From Eustoma russellianum (Eukaryota; Streptophyta; Magnoliopsida; Gentianales; Gentianaceae): a stretch of DNA of 64,000 nt. Where the stretch lies: the NCBI GenBank assembly GCA_036186865.1, contig AP025047.1:26367253-26431252 (forward strand), read 5' to 3'. Below the pieces are notes generated by a model. That model was not told where the DNA came from. It worked only from the letters and a program-made list of their open reading frames with translations, and did not search any database. Both the position numbers and the translations under genes were made by a program. Of the stretch, positions 21,873 through 33,331 are shown piece after piece (the first letter of the stretch is position 1; each line of letters begins with the position of its first letter).

Positions 21873-23769
21873 ATGACATCCACTAGCTATAACACCATGC
21901 AAGAGGGAATGTCAACCATAAGGTCTCCTCTTTTCGACGGTGAGTCTTTTATTCAATGGAAATTAAGAATGAAACTTTTTATTATGGCTATTGATATAGA
22001 TCTATGGTCCATCATAGAAGACGGTCCATTTGTTCCTACTAAGATGTCAATTATTGATGGTGTCACACTAGAGGTTATAAAAACGAAACATGAATACACT
22101 AGTGATGACAAAAAAAGTTGAGTATGAATGCTAAGGCCATGCAACTACTATTAAACGGCCTAAGTAAAAGTGAGGCTAGTTATGTGTCTAATTGTTCTAG
22201 TGCTCAAAAGATATGGCATATTCTTGAAATGAAACATGAAGGGACTAGCCAAGTAAAGGAGTCCAAAATTAATATGCTTATGTCCACACTTGAGTTCTTT
22301 AAATTATTGCCAAATGAGTCTATTGTTGAGATGGATTTACGCTTGACTAACATTTACAATTCTCTTGAGTCTCTTGGCAAAGCCTTCACTATGCAAGAAA
22401 AGGTACAAAAGGTCTTGCGAAGCCTTCCATCCGAGTGAGACCCTAAAGTAACGGCCATAGAAGAAAGCAAAGAGACTAAATCGATTAAGATGGAAGAACT
22501 AATTGGATCACTTAAGGTATATAAAAACAAACTCGCTTTAAGACATTCTGAGTCTATTTCTAGTAATGATAGGGCTATAGCATTTAAATCAAATGAATAC
22601 GTCGTAGATGATAGTGACATAGATTCCGATGATGAAGACTTAATCACGATGGCTAAAAGATTAAGAAAATCTTGAGAAAATCATTTAAACATAAGTCTAC
22701 CTCATCTAAGGATCATAAAAATAAAAATAAGAAAATAAAGTGCTATGAATGTGGACAACCTGGACACTTGTCATATGACTGTCCAAACAAGGACAAACAA
22801 ATGAATAAATACCTTGACAAGGATCAGACAAAAACTAGACTCGTCTCAGAACCTAAACAAAGGAGAAGAGCCTTCAAAGCCTCCACTTGGAGTGACACAT
22901 CCGACTCTGAGACTGATGATACGGAAGAACACAAGGCACAAGTATGCTTTACATCTAAAGCATCAAATGAGGTATCTTCCGACTCTGATTCCAATTCTGA
23001 ATGTTCTTATGATGATTTATTTAGTCAATATTTAGAATTGCATAAGTTCTCAAAGACTATTGCAAAAGAAAAGAAGCGATTAATTGAAGACAAGAAATTT
23101 TTTGAATCTTCTAACAAAGATCTTGTGTCTCAATTAAACAATTCAAAAGAAGAGTCGTCATGCATTATAAATTCATTAAAGTCTGGAATTTCATCATTGA
23201 CATCCGAGAACACTAAACTGAAATCCGAGATTTCAAACTTGAGTTCAAGGAATGCGGATGCAGAGAAAATGGTGAAACAATTTGACACGGGAACAAACAT
23301 GCTAGATCACATCATTTCTTCACAAAAGCATGATAATGACAAAACCGGACCAGGATACGTTGAGAAAAGTAAGTCACTAAATAAACCAACCAAATTCATT
23401 CCATCTAAGAAAATAGATGCATCAAAGACATATGTGGCACCTAAGAAGACGCCTAGACCTTCTCCTATGACATCTCATCGTGCTGCAAAATATAATTATG
23501 TGCCATATAGATATGAGAAGAAACAAGTGATGCATACGCGACACTCATATCACAAAAATGCATCTAGATCACATCCCGTGCATGCAAACCGAAATGCATG
23601 TCAAAAACAGAAACTATACTATATGCATGATGGGATTCTTGGCCAAAGACCAAACGCTTTTGCCACTAACATATATTATGTTACGTTCTCATCACCTTTC
23701 TCACCTTTTGGAATACCTAGAAAGGTCACCCAAATTTGGGTACCAAAAGGGACATTTTCAAAGGGTTGA
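21873..23769 (+). pseudogene. Sirevirus-type Gag with CCHC knuckle, broken
   Basis: The first piece (21,873-22,121) has LFDGESFIQWKLRMKLF, the UBN2/copia Gag start. It is interrupted at a run of seven A (frameshift, about 22,111), by TGA at 22,436-22,438 where a Trp is usual (LPSE-stop-DPKVTAIEE), and by another shift at about 22,672. The last piece (22,672-23,769) has the CCHC knuckle CYECGQPGHLSYDCPNKD, a Lys/Ser/Glu-rich stretch with coiled-coil character (about residues 120-200), and ends at TQIWVPKG. In complete Sireviruses pol follows WVPK; here a stop and non-coding DNA follow. It would form the virus-like particle if intact. Confidence 0.88.
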
Positions 23770-23860
23770 ATAAATAACCCTTACGAACGCACGTTTGATA
23801 TTATAAAATGCATGATTTTTTTTTCATCTTTACATGCGCTTTTGATTGTCTTTCCAAAAT

Positions 23861-24013
23861 AAAGGGGGAGAGAGAAAGATTAATTGCATAAATCAAGGGG
23901 GAGCGGTTTGAAATTTGAAATTCAAAATTTAAATTTATGCATAATTGAAGGGGGAGCGACAAGAGTTAAATCATGTATGTAGGTTATTTTGAAAATCATC
24001 AAAAGGGGGAGAT
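23861..24013 (+). promoter_or_regulatory. Four polypurine-tract copies before the 3' LTR
   Basis: AAAGGGGGAG-type tracts at 23,861, 23,895, 23,948 and 24,001, the last directly abutting the 3' LTR. Multiple tracts of this kind are a known Sirevirus feature. Confidence 0.9.
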
Positions 24014-27000
24014 TGTAGAGAAAAAGGGGTTTGAGTGATTTCAAAATGCATGATTTAAATAACGTGAACTAAAGAAATACATGACTTGATTTATGATATG
24101 ACATGTTTTTGAATGAAAGTTGCCTTATATAGTTCATATATAATGTTGTCGTACTAACGAGCCATGAAGCTTTAAAGCTTACATCAAATGGCAAATATTT
24201 GTTATGTTTGAACTATTTTCAGGTGCCACCATTAATGAACTAAACTAGTTCATTAAGTGAAGTACTTAGTTAATTAAACCAAGTAGTTCATTAAAGGAAG
24301 CAATATTTGGACAAGACACAAAGGCAACAAGGTGAAGAAAGGAAAGTCTTCCACTCTCCTCCCCACACTTATGGCACGCCTATATATACACATATATATA
24401 TATATTTTCAAATTTTTTGAAAAAGGCACGTACACATTTATTCCAACGTACTACCGACACGTTATATATTTTACGTACATACGTTAACGTCACATCACCA
24501 TACTTAACTCATATTTATGAGTATATTCAGGTCTTATATCATATGATATAAGTCATGGTGATGACAAATTAAATACGACACGTTAAAAGAATCTAAACCG
24601 AAAATTGTCGTATCGGACGAATACCGAAACTTCGCCAACGTGTCACGTACTTGCCATAAATAGATTGCCAGCCCCTAAACTTCAAAAATAGCCATAATTT
24701 TCGTGGCTTACATGGTATGTGCAGCCACAAAATCATTCCATGTTGGCACACACAAATCACCCCACATTAAGGCCAAATTATGGAGATTCCAATTTCAATT
24801 TTGTCACATGTGTAAGGCGCCACTTTAAGATAAGCTAAGTGCTGAATATTAAAGTTGAATTTATGTATATTATGTGTAACATAATATATATAACATGTAC
24901 AAAAAGTTGGAATTTAATTAGAGAAAAATCGGGTAATCGATAAACGTCGAAAATTCGGTTTTCTATGTACACAACACATGCAATGTTTTTGGCACATCAT
25001 ACAACATGTATCTAGACACTTTTTACATATTTCATACATCTTGAAGTGTTCTAGAAAATTCAATTATGTGCTTATTGGAATATACCATGTGTGTATTATT
25101 AAATGTGCACGATTTTTTTGCAAAAATAAAATTCAGCACATGCACAATATATGTTACACGCCCAAAACAGCTGAGTTGGAGCCTATGTGGAGCCTTTTTG
25201 GTATATTGATTGGTCAAGAATCAAGCATACAATGTTAATGATATAAAGGAAAGAGCTACACAAGGTAACAATTCAAACTTATGTCTCATTTGTAGCACAT
25301 GCTGAAAATTTCAGTATGTGCACAATGGCTGGCTGTTTTCTACACCACTATGAAGGATATTTTACTTCTTGATTAAGGTGGATTGATTAGAAGATAATTT
25401 GAAAGTATTTTGAATATTTTATGGAATAAAGAAAGTGATATTCTTGAATATCACACATGCTGAAAATTTCAGCATGTGTGTAATGTATCTTGGCCGATTT
25501 TGAGGCCTTATTAGTGTCTAATTTTTATTCCATAAAAGGTGAGAATATTTTATACTAAATGGTGATTGAATTCTTGGATTAAATCAAAGTAAACTTGGAA
25601 AATTTTTGAATAAGAAGCAAGTGTAACACATGCTGAAATTTCAGCATGTGCATGAGCATTATGGCCGATTTTTTGCTTCATTCTTGGAGAAATATTGTCT
25701 TGCTTAATTTATGTGATGACATTGGAAGTTATGGTAACTATTTTATGATGATTTTGGCACATGTTTTAAGTGGTATTCTCACATTTTCCTAATCATCAAG
25801 TGATGACAACATCCAACCAATCAATGAGTGCCAAGTAAGCAAAAGTTTAATGATCATCCAATGAGAAGATGCCAAGTAAGCAAAGACACCGTCACAATGA
25901 TGCCATATGCTCTTCCAAGGACTTAGAAGATAATTATCAAGAAGGGAAGAAGCATAGGGGGCCGTCCAAGATGTGGATAAAATGAGAAGAAGGAGAACAA
26001 ACAAAATAGAAGACAACGCTTACAAATTTCAAAGATCAAACACGTTTTCTATTTCTTCTTTCTACTCTTTCTTTCTTTCTTCTTCCTAAAAGCCTATTGT
26101 ACTTACATTCATATACATGAATAAGCTTTATCTAGACCACCACATATTATTTTATCGTTGTAAAAGATTGATCAAGGTGTGATGAATCTTAGACTTGCAA
26201 GGTGGTGGTGTTCGTGCGCATTGTATTCAACATACAAGGTTTGTAAAGGGCTTGAGTCGGTGTGTAACTCCATCAACCCTATGGTAAGTTGTTTTTGTAT
26301 TGTGTGATTAGTGTGAACCGAGGAAGGTGTCCTCGAAGACTGGAGTAGGTTGTTGATAACCGAACCAGTATAAAATTCTCGGTGTTATTACTTTCAGCAT
26401 TTTACTTTCAGTTTCAGCACTGTTTACCGTTTTTGATCACGTTCATAAAATAGTAACCGGATTTTAAAAATAATGAACCTTTCAGTAAACATATCCACAC
26501 ATTTTAAGGTTCTTTTGGTGCAAGTTTCAACCCTTTTGGATAAGTATAAATCACCCAAACGTCCAACGTTCTGAGACTAGTGCAGTCTGATTTTTAGGCT
26601 TGCAAAGGTTGAGACTTTGATTGTATTTGACTAACTTCCCAAAAAAAATTTTCAAAACTGTTTGAACCCATTTAAATAAAACTGATAAGAGGTTATTTTT
26701 TTAATTTTCAGAGCATTCGGAGTTAAGGACAAATACGAATTAATTTTTCAAAACAGACTACCAGTTCTGGCAGATTTGCGCAATGACCACCAACGAATTT
26801 TCAAGGGGTTAGAGGTCGAATTTAAATCTGAAATTTTTAGGAGACACTCATAACATCTGAGGCTAAGTTCTCTCCAAATGTCAGAATTTTCGAATACCTG
26901 CAACCTAGTTTTCAAATCGTTTTAAAACTGGTCCTGAAAACAGAAACTGTTTTCAGAAGTTGGGTTTTTGGTTTAAAACTGTTTTAAAAACCACATTTTC

Positions 27001-27050
27001 TGCACCCACTATTCAAACCCCCCTTCTAGTGGTGCCTTGAAGATCCTACA
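24014..27050 (+). repeat. Sirevirus-like 3' LTR
   Basis: 3,037 bp, collinear with 18,759-21,816. The palindromes are kept at 24,533-24,552, 25,296-25,320 (one arm changed, CAGCAT to CAGTAT), 25,452-25,480 and 25,627-25,650. Confidence 0.95.
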
Positions 27051-27055
27051 TAATA

Positions 27056-29546
27056 ACCGTTGCAACTCACAACTTACAGCTGCCATAGCTCTATATTTAG
27101 CCTCAACTGAAGATCTGGAGACGGTAGTTTGTTTCTTGGCTTTCCAAGAGATCAGAGAACTACCCAGAAAAATACAATGCCCCGTTATGGACCTCCTACT
27201 CTCATTACTTCCCGCCCAATCAAAATCTACAAAGCCTTTCAACTGCATCTTTCCTGAGCTGGGAAAGAATAACCCCTGCCCTGCTGTCCCTTTCAAATAT
27301 CTCTAGACTTTGTGGGCTGCCTTAATGTGGTTGACTGTAGGACAATCAAGGAATTGGCTCAATTATTGTACCGCAAAAGAAACATCAGGTCTAGTCAAAT
27401 TGAGGTAAATAAGCTTCCCTACAAGGCTCCTGTACTGAGACACATCATCATAAGGTTCTGAATTATTGAGTTAAAGATAGATGTGTCTCCATAGGTGTTT
27501 TCGTTGGTTTACTTCCCAGAAAACCACTCTCCTCCAACAATTCAAGCGTGTATTTCCTCTGATTTATGACTAAACCATCTTTAGATCTTGCTACCTCAAT
27601 CCCGAAAAAGTATCTTAGTTCACCAAGATCCTTTATCTTGAACTTCTGATGCAATAGACCTTTAAGCTCCTGCATATAATCTAAACCATCACAACACATG
27701 ATTATATCATCTACATACACAAGCAACACCAACATAGATGTCCCAACTGTCTTGGTGAACATGGTATAGTCACTTCGACATTGTGTGAACCCTTGATAAA
27801 CCAGAAAACTTGAAAGCTTTGCATTCCACTCCCTGCTAGCCTTTTTAAGGCCATAAAGTGATTTTTGTAGTTTACACACAATCCTAGAATCAGACATTAC
27901 AGTTCCTGGTGGTGGTGTCATGTAGATTTCTTCACGGAGATCACCGTGAAGGAATGCATTGTTGATTTCAAGTTGAAGATGCCATCCCTCCTGGCTGCCA
28001 AAGCCAATAACATTCTAACTGTGGTCATTTTGGCCACAGGAGAAAAGGTGTCTTGATAGTCAATGCCATATTGTTGAGTGTAGCCTCTTGCAACTAAGCG
28101 GGCCTTGTATCTCTCAACACTACCATCAGCCTTATATTTTACTTTGTATACCCATTTACAGGTGATTGGATGCTTACCAGGAGGTAAAGGCACTAAGATC
28201 CAAGTATTATTGTCTTCTAGAGCTTTGATCTCAGCATTCATAGCATCCTGCCAAGATGGAACATCTGCTGCTTCTGCATAAGATGATGGTTCTACATGTT
28301 TGCTTATATTAAGTGTGTATGATTTATACTGAGGAGCTAAAGATGCAAATGTCATGTATTTATGAATGGGATGAGGATTAGAGTAGAAGACAGATGAATC
28401 AGAAGTGAAAGAAATGTTGTAGTAATAGTCTTGGAGGTAGGATGGAACTTCCCTATGTCTAGAAGATCTGTGTTGAGTGATAGTGGGAATAGGGTGGTTA
28501 TCTGGTACTGGTTAAGGTTGTGGTACAACGTTATGTATAGGTGGCAAATCAATATACAGATTTCCAAACAGATGTTCGTGAGGAAGAGGATCAGGTTGTG
28601 AAAAATGATCTGATGATTCAGGTTCAGCTTCATGAGAGGTATGAGTTATATCATGCATAGGAGATACATGATTAGGAGGACGTGAAGGAGTAGGATCAAT
28701 ATGGAATGGTGAAGTTTAAGTTACAGGTTGGAAATCATTCAAAGGAACATGTGCCTCATTATCACACCAAAGTTGAGACTGTGTACTAGGTAGGACAGAA
28801 GAATGGTTTTGAGTGGAAGCACTGTGAATTTGAGAGTCTGTACAGGGCTGGAAAGGAAAAATATGTTCATAGAATACTACGTCTCTGGACATAGAGATTT
28901 CTTTGGAATCAATGTTTTGCAAAACATATCCCTTACTGTGTGATGATATGCCAAGGAAAGTACTTTGGATTGCTTTGGGTGCAAACTTTTCCTTGTGTGG
29001 ATGGTTGTCAGTAGCAAAGGACAAGCAATCAAAAACCTTTAATTGTTCATAACTGGGGGTTTTGCAGAATAAGAGTTCATGGGACGTTTAGTGGTTTAGA
29101 AGAGGAGTAGGAGTAAGGTTAATAAGGTAGGCTGCGTATTGGATGCAAAGACCCTAGTAGGAGCTGGGTAAATGTGACTGGAATCTCAAGGCTCTCGCAA
29201 CATTCAGCAAATGCTGATGCTTTCTTTCCACCAGCCCATTCTGCTGTGGAGTATATGTGCAACTTGTTTGATGAATAATTCCCTTATGCGCATAGAATGA
29301 GTTCATGTTGAACTCTTGGCCATTGTAAGTTCTAATGATTTTGATAAATGAATCAAATTGCACAAGCACATATTGGTAAAAACTCTCAACAATGTTTTTG
29401 GTTTCAGATTGCAAACATAGTTGGGTATTTGTGTGGACCCCAGATGTCCATATGAATAATAGAGAAAGGTGAATTGGAAACAGAAGAGGAAATGCGGAAA
29501 GGTAATCTTTTCTATTTAGCAAGAGGGAAGACATCACAGAATTCAA
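27056..29546 (-). pseudogene. copia-1 pol (IN, RT, start of RNase H), broken
   Basis: Integrase (29,546-29,154) has lost an internal stretch and its second catalytic Asp is Tyr (RTYNGQEF); YTPQQNGLVERKH is kept. The RT spans 28,355-27,463 with a frameshift near 27,975; the motif-A Asp is Glu (QLEINNAFLHGD), while VYVDDI is intact. A piece of RNase H (GFVDFDWAGS, SRSSVEAKYRAMA) runs to 27,056, where the Sirevirus is inserted; the remainder is at 18,753-18,442. The 28,716-29,024 frame is the post-integrase linker (FLGISSHSKGY, SRDVVFYEHIFPF). Confidence 0.9.
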
Positions 29547-29717
29547 AGTCCACTTTAGTCACAACGTTTGGCTGCTTCCTGTGCACTTCCTTCAGTCCTG
29601 CTGTACTCATATGGCCAAGTCTCATGTGCCAAAGAAACCCCTCAGCCAGAGGTGCAGCTTGACACTGAGATATACTGAAACATGTTCTTGTTGAGGCATG
29701 ATTATTTGTGCCTGCAG

Positions 29718-31354
29718 CTAGTACAGTCCCTCTCTTTCAGCTGAACCAATCATCCTCTTTGTCTTCTTTTCATGGCTGTGGCATAGATGATTATAAAATG
29801 TAATGGTGATAAGTCCATGTTGAGTGATTTTGCTGAGAGATATGAGATTAAAGATGAAGGAAGGAATGTAGAATACATCATGTACAAGCAGATCAGGATT
29901 AACTCTAACAGTGCCTATATGAGTGACACTTGCTGTATGGCTATTGGGAAGTCTAACAGAAATGCAAGAAACTGGTTGATATGATTCAAAGGGATGAATA
30001 CATGAACAAATGTGATCAGTAGCTCCAGAGTATAATATCCACACAACTGAATTTTCACAAGATGTATTACCTTCATACTTACCTGAAGCCTTCATCTGCT
30101 GTGCACTCATCACTGCATGTAATCCACCACTCCAATTGGAGCTCACTACCCCTTCCTTATGTCCTTTGTCCTGATAATCTTTAAGCATGTTGAGGAGCTG
30201 TGAATACTGTTCTTGAGTAAGACATTGTGCATTCCCAGAGTCAGAAGCCATCACAATATGTCCATCATCCTCATATATCTCTGGTCCCTCTCCATCATTT
30301 TGGTCTACACCATCATCCTGGTATTGATAACTACAGTCTCCACTTACACAATTTACACTGTTTCTTGGCTTATACCCTGGTGGATATCCATGCTTCTTAT
30401 AACAACGATCAACTATATGCCCAAGCATATTGCAATAGGTACACACAAGTACTTTACAGCTATGAGTACCAGACCTTGAAAAATCCTTCCTATATCCTTT
30501 ATTGAGGGGTCTAGGGAACACACCATTACCATATGTTCCTGCTCCCATTCTTGCTTGGGAACCTCCATATCTTGTATTATTCTCAACATTCATCACTACA
30601 GATGGATTATTATTAAACTGTACTTGATTATTAGAGTAAGCCAACTTCCTCTCAATTTTAACAGTCATTGCAAAAACTGTTTTAAGGTCTGGTAACGGTG
30701 TTGATAAAAACCCTTGAGATTTCACAGCCTCAAATTCCTCATTTAAGCCTTTCAAAAACTTAATAACCGAGTCATCCTCAATGAATTTATGCATTTCAGT
30801 AGTTAAGTCACAGGTGCATCTATGACAATTACAACTAGGTATAGATCTTAACATAAGTAATTCCTCCCACAGCATCTTTAACTTTGTATAATACTCTGTA
30901 ATAGAAGAGTTACCATGTTTCACAACGTAGAATTCCTCCTGAAGATCTGACAGTCTAAATGCATCCACATTTCCATATCTATGCTTAAGATCATTCCAAA
31001 TGTCTAAAGCATCATCTAACCACATAACACTTTGTCCTATTGGAGCAATTACAGAATTCACTAACCACTGTGCAACCATATAGTTCGCCTTCGTCCAAGC
31101 CGCATACCTCCTGGATGTTTCATCAGGCTTTGTGATTGTGCCATTCACGAAGCCTATTTTGTTCTTCGATTGAAGAGCACGCTTAAAACTTGGACTCCAA
31201 CTGTGGTAATTATGATCGTCCAACAGCGATTAAATAAGGATCAAAGAAGGACTATCACTTGGTTGAATATACAACGGATCATCCGCAGGATCCGCAAGAT
31301 TGGGGGAACAAATAAAGAATGCGTTGTAGAAGGAGAATTGTTGGTGTTTGCCAT
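29718..31354 (-). pseudogene. copia-1 gag and protease, broken
   Basis: The probable start is ATG 31,354 (MANTNNSPSTTHSL), followed by a 1-nt shift in a C run and an in-frame TAA before the long open piece (31,223-29,718). That piece has NYHSWSPSFKRALQSKNK, a UBN2-type Gag, the CCHC knuckle CTYCNMLGHIVDRCYKKHG and the protease motif, whose catalytic Asp is Tyr (ILYSGATDHI at about 30,040). It also contains the GAG-pre-integrase lead (FNLISLSKI). Gag forms the particle; the protease is predicted inactive. Confidence 0.88.
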
Positions 31355-31380
31355 GAATGATCCAAAATTCATGAATTATA

Positions 31381-31391
31381 CTCTCATACCA
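31381..31391 (-). promoter_or_regulatory. copia-1 primer-binding site (degenerate)
   Basis: Sense TGGTATGAGAG begins immediately after the 5' LTR; one base differs from the initiator-Met tRNA complement. Confidence 0.85.
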
Positions 31392-31835
31392 TATGAAATT
31401 TGCAAACTATATACGCAATCAATCACAAAATCATCAAGATCATACAAACAAAGGAAACACAAGAACTAAAATCAATCAACGATACTATAGAAAGTACTCG
31501 CAGGGAGAGAAACATGAAGAGGAGTTATTGATGCATTGATATGAGAAGAAAAATGGCATTTCAACTGCCTCCACAAGTTGTTGGCTGTAGGACTTTTAAG
31601 GAAGAAGAAGGCATGTGAAATTACTAAAATGCCTCCTAACTAACTCGACCTCCTTTTACTAATACAAGGACATTCTTGTCATTTCTCCTCAAATACAAAT
31701 TTTTCCGCCACAACTTCTTTTTCTCTTTCCTGTGCTTTCTTCGAACTGCTTCCATCCTTGATCCCAATCCGCCGTTGCTCCTCAACATTATCCGATGAAT
31801 ATTGATTCCGTCCATCAACCTCATCATTCTTCACA
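31392..31835 (-). repeat. copia-1 5' LTR (444 bp)
   Basis: Same length as the 3' LTR at 18,011-18,454. The terminal ACA is changed to ATA at the internal edge. Confidence 0.95.
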
Positions 31836-32089
31836 GAGCTGGTTGGAGTGATGGCTGAGATCATTTATGCTAAAATAACTAGTTCTTCTTGCTCATCTTC
31901 ATTGATGAGCCAATGGGTTGCACCAGCCGGAATTGCTACGACGCCTCCTCGACGAATAGGGTGTATTTTCTGGTGTTGATCCCCTTGTCGTCTCTCTCCT
32001 TGCCATTCTTGCTGTTCCTGCCCCTCCTGTCTTTGTGAGGTAAAAGTTTCGGCGCATCCTGGTAGCACCACTCCCATCAAACCCCTACC
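31836..32089 (-). pseudogene. 11S globulin pseudogene, 5' half of exon 2
   Basis: On the minus strand a CAG splice acceptor precedes the codons for GRGLMGVVLPGCAETF, then a Gln/Arg/Glu-rich insert, the basic IHPIRRGGVVAIPAGATHW and NEDEQEELVIL. This is the acidic-chain cupin of an 11S globulin; the Cys in LPGCAETF is the conserved one. A 1-nt loss just after LVIL shifts the frame (about 31,866), but the shifted frame reads INDLSHHSNQLDQ across the copia target site into the piece ending at 18,010, showing that they were one exon. Exon 1 is not visible. Confidence 0.88.
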
Positions 32090-32455
32090 TGCGTGTCCTC
32101 ACAATGTGTCATATTCTAAACCCACCAAGCATTCAATTGAGTAAAAGTATCATAACATTACATTTAAATTATAGGCCTCAATCCATGATAATGGAAAAGT
32201 CTTGCTCCCTTTCAGGAGCTAAAAGATGAACCCCTCATAAATGTGTAGGGGCCCTTTACCATAGCCTAAATACAAATCAAGATAGGTGCTCCAATTGATT
32301 AAAACTCAAGATAGAGCTCACAGTTGGGAGGGTTTTATCATCCCATCCAGATCGAACCATCCTGATCGAACCATCACCACAACCATTGAGATATAGTTAA
32401 CCCCAAAGTTGTACCTTAAGCTTATGCACCTGAGGCTTCGGGGCCGTACATATAG
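32090..32455 (-). other. Probable 11S intron 1 remnant; no gene seen
   Basis: Upstream of the exon-2 acceptor lies about 370 nt of AT-rich sequence without ORFs or similarity to 11S exon 1. The position fits the first intron of legumin-type genes. It is cut off by a TA microsatellite and L8. Confidence 0.5.
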
Positions 32456-32626
32456 TTATGTACATATATATATGTGTGTATTTTTTTGGAAATAAACTTT
32501 TATTAATAAATCTCACTTATGGCGGAGGAAAACCATATTACAAGTGTCAGAGTAGGAGTATAGGTGAAATAACGAACTAATGAGGACATATCTCTAGTCG
32601 TATATGATATGCCGCATTAAAACCTT

Positions 32627-32662
32627 GCCAAGTAAAACCACCCTTGTGGATAAAACCTTGGC
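32627..32662 (-). other. Conserved LINE 3' double hairpin, L8 copy
   Basis: Majority form of both stems. Confidence 0.85.
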
Positions 32663-32923
32663 GAAGGAAAAAGCGTACATATTTATACGGCTGTCATTGA
32701 TATCGAAGCTACATAAGAATGAGTATAAAGATGTGATTTTTGTTGAAGAAAAAACACTACTGTTCCGAGTTGGTAGTGGATCACTGAATGCGTTGGAATG
32801 GCCGCTGCTTGATCTTGATGGATCCATTATGACTTGTACCTCGTGAGAGTGCAAGGAAAAAGTTATACCGATGGCAATAATAAAAGTAGTGAGAGTAATC
32901 ATAAAAGTCAAAGGCATACCCAA

Positions 32924-33287
32924 GTCGCCTTGGCTAAGCTGGAGCCAAGGCGACGGTGTCATGTTATTGCTTCCAAGTAGTAGGGCCTTGATGTTCCAGC
33001 TTGTGATGTTTGAGATGGAAGATTGCCCCGTGAATGACTTGTATATTGCATAAAACAGGAAGAAATACACGTTATGCCTCGTCAGTGGAGACGCAGTCGT
33101 GGAGGTCGTGCATGCATGATGGAATTGTTGTGTTGCCGTAAGTAGTAACGCCACCATGATATTAAAACCAATCCATGCCGAGGGAAATAAAAAGATCAAG
33201 TTATCAAGGATTATGAAGCAGATTAAAAACCAGGCCAATAGATAACAGGACATATCGAGCCTGCCTAGATCCCTTAGGATACAGGCA
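32924..33287 (-). repeat. L8 hairpin array
   Basis: 32,924-32,954 is a perfect 12-bp stem GTCGCCTTGGCT/AGCCAAGGCGAC with a 7-nt loop, followed by TTGGGTATG. 33,262-33,287 is a TGCCT-TATCC stem with imperfect pairing, followed by CGATATG. Confidence 0.8.
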
Positions 33288-33331
33288 GAAAGAGGGAAAA
33301 ATCGCCAATCCATGTGGAAGACTTTAGACTG

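Larger units (their letters stand above)
18759..27050 (+). mobile_element. Sirevirus-like non-autonomous LTR element (gag only)
   Basis: LTRs of 3,058 bp (18,759-21,816) and 3,037 bp (24,014-27,050), both TGTAGAG...CCTACA, flank an internal region of only about 2.2 kb. The target duplication TAATA lies at 18,754-18,758 and 27,051-27,055. The PBS matches initiator-Met tRNA; four polypurine-like tracts precede the 3' LTR. The internal region encodes a Sirevirus-type Gag with a CCHC knuckle and the WVPK sequence, then stops; PR, IN, RT and RNase H are absent. LTRs differ by scattered substitutions and indels, so the insertion is not very recent. It must have relied on enzymes supplied by a relative. 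Confidence 0.92.
18011..31835 (-). mobile_element. Ty1-copia element (copia-1), inserted in the 11S gene and itself split
   Basis: A complete minus-strand Ty1-copia element with 444-bp LTRs (31,392-31,835 and 18,011-18,454), an initiator-Met PBS, gag, pol in the order PR-IN-RT-RH, and an AAGGGGGAG polypurine tract. The 5-bp target duplication GAGCT flanks it at 18,006-18,010 and 31,836-31,840. A Sirevirus-like element (18,759-27,050) sits inside its RNase H. Without that insertion it would be about 5.5 kb. Coding regions carry frameshifts, stops and catalytic substitutions, so it is inactive. Confidence 0.95.
32594..33313 (-). other. L8 possible ORF3, uninterrupted 239 codons
   Basis: Starts MDWRFFPLSACILRD 18 nt after the ORF2 stop and runs without a stop through both hairpins to INMYAFSFAKVLS and HIIYD at the conserved double hairpin. 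The translation is hydrophobic with several possible membrane-like stretches (YLLAWFLICFI, FMITLTTFIIAIGI). It aligns in the same frame with the L9 frame at 38,736-39,401: CILRD-GRL, SPW-L-QGD-G, IGIT, INDS and INMYAFSF recur, and the length difference between shared landmarks is in codons. No database family is recognised. Protein coding is a hypothesis. Confidence 0.4.

Noticed and set aside
23861..24013. CRISPR-like or tandem-repeat array
   Set aside because: The four spaced AAGGGGGAG units are polypurine tracts upstream of an LTR; plant nuclear context.
32090..32455. Exon 1 of the 11S globulin
   Set aside because: Searched by eye for the N-terminal signal peptide and CQRL-type region; nothing similar is present, so only an intron remnant is called.
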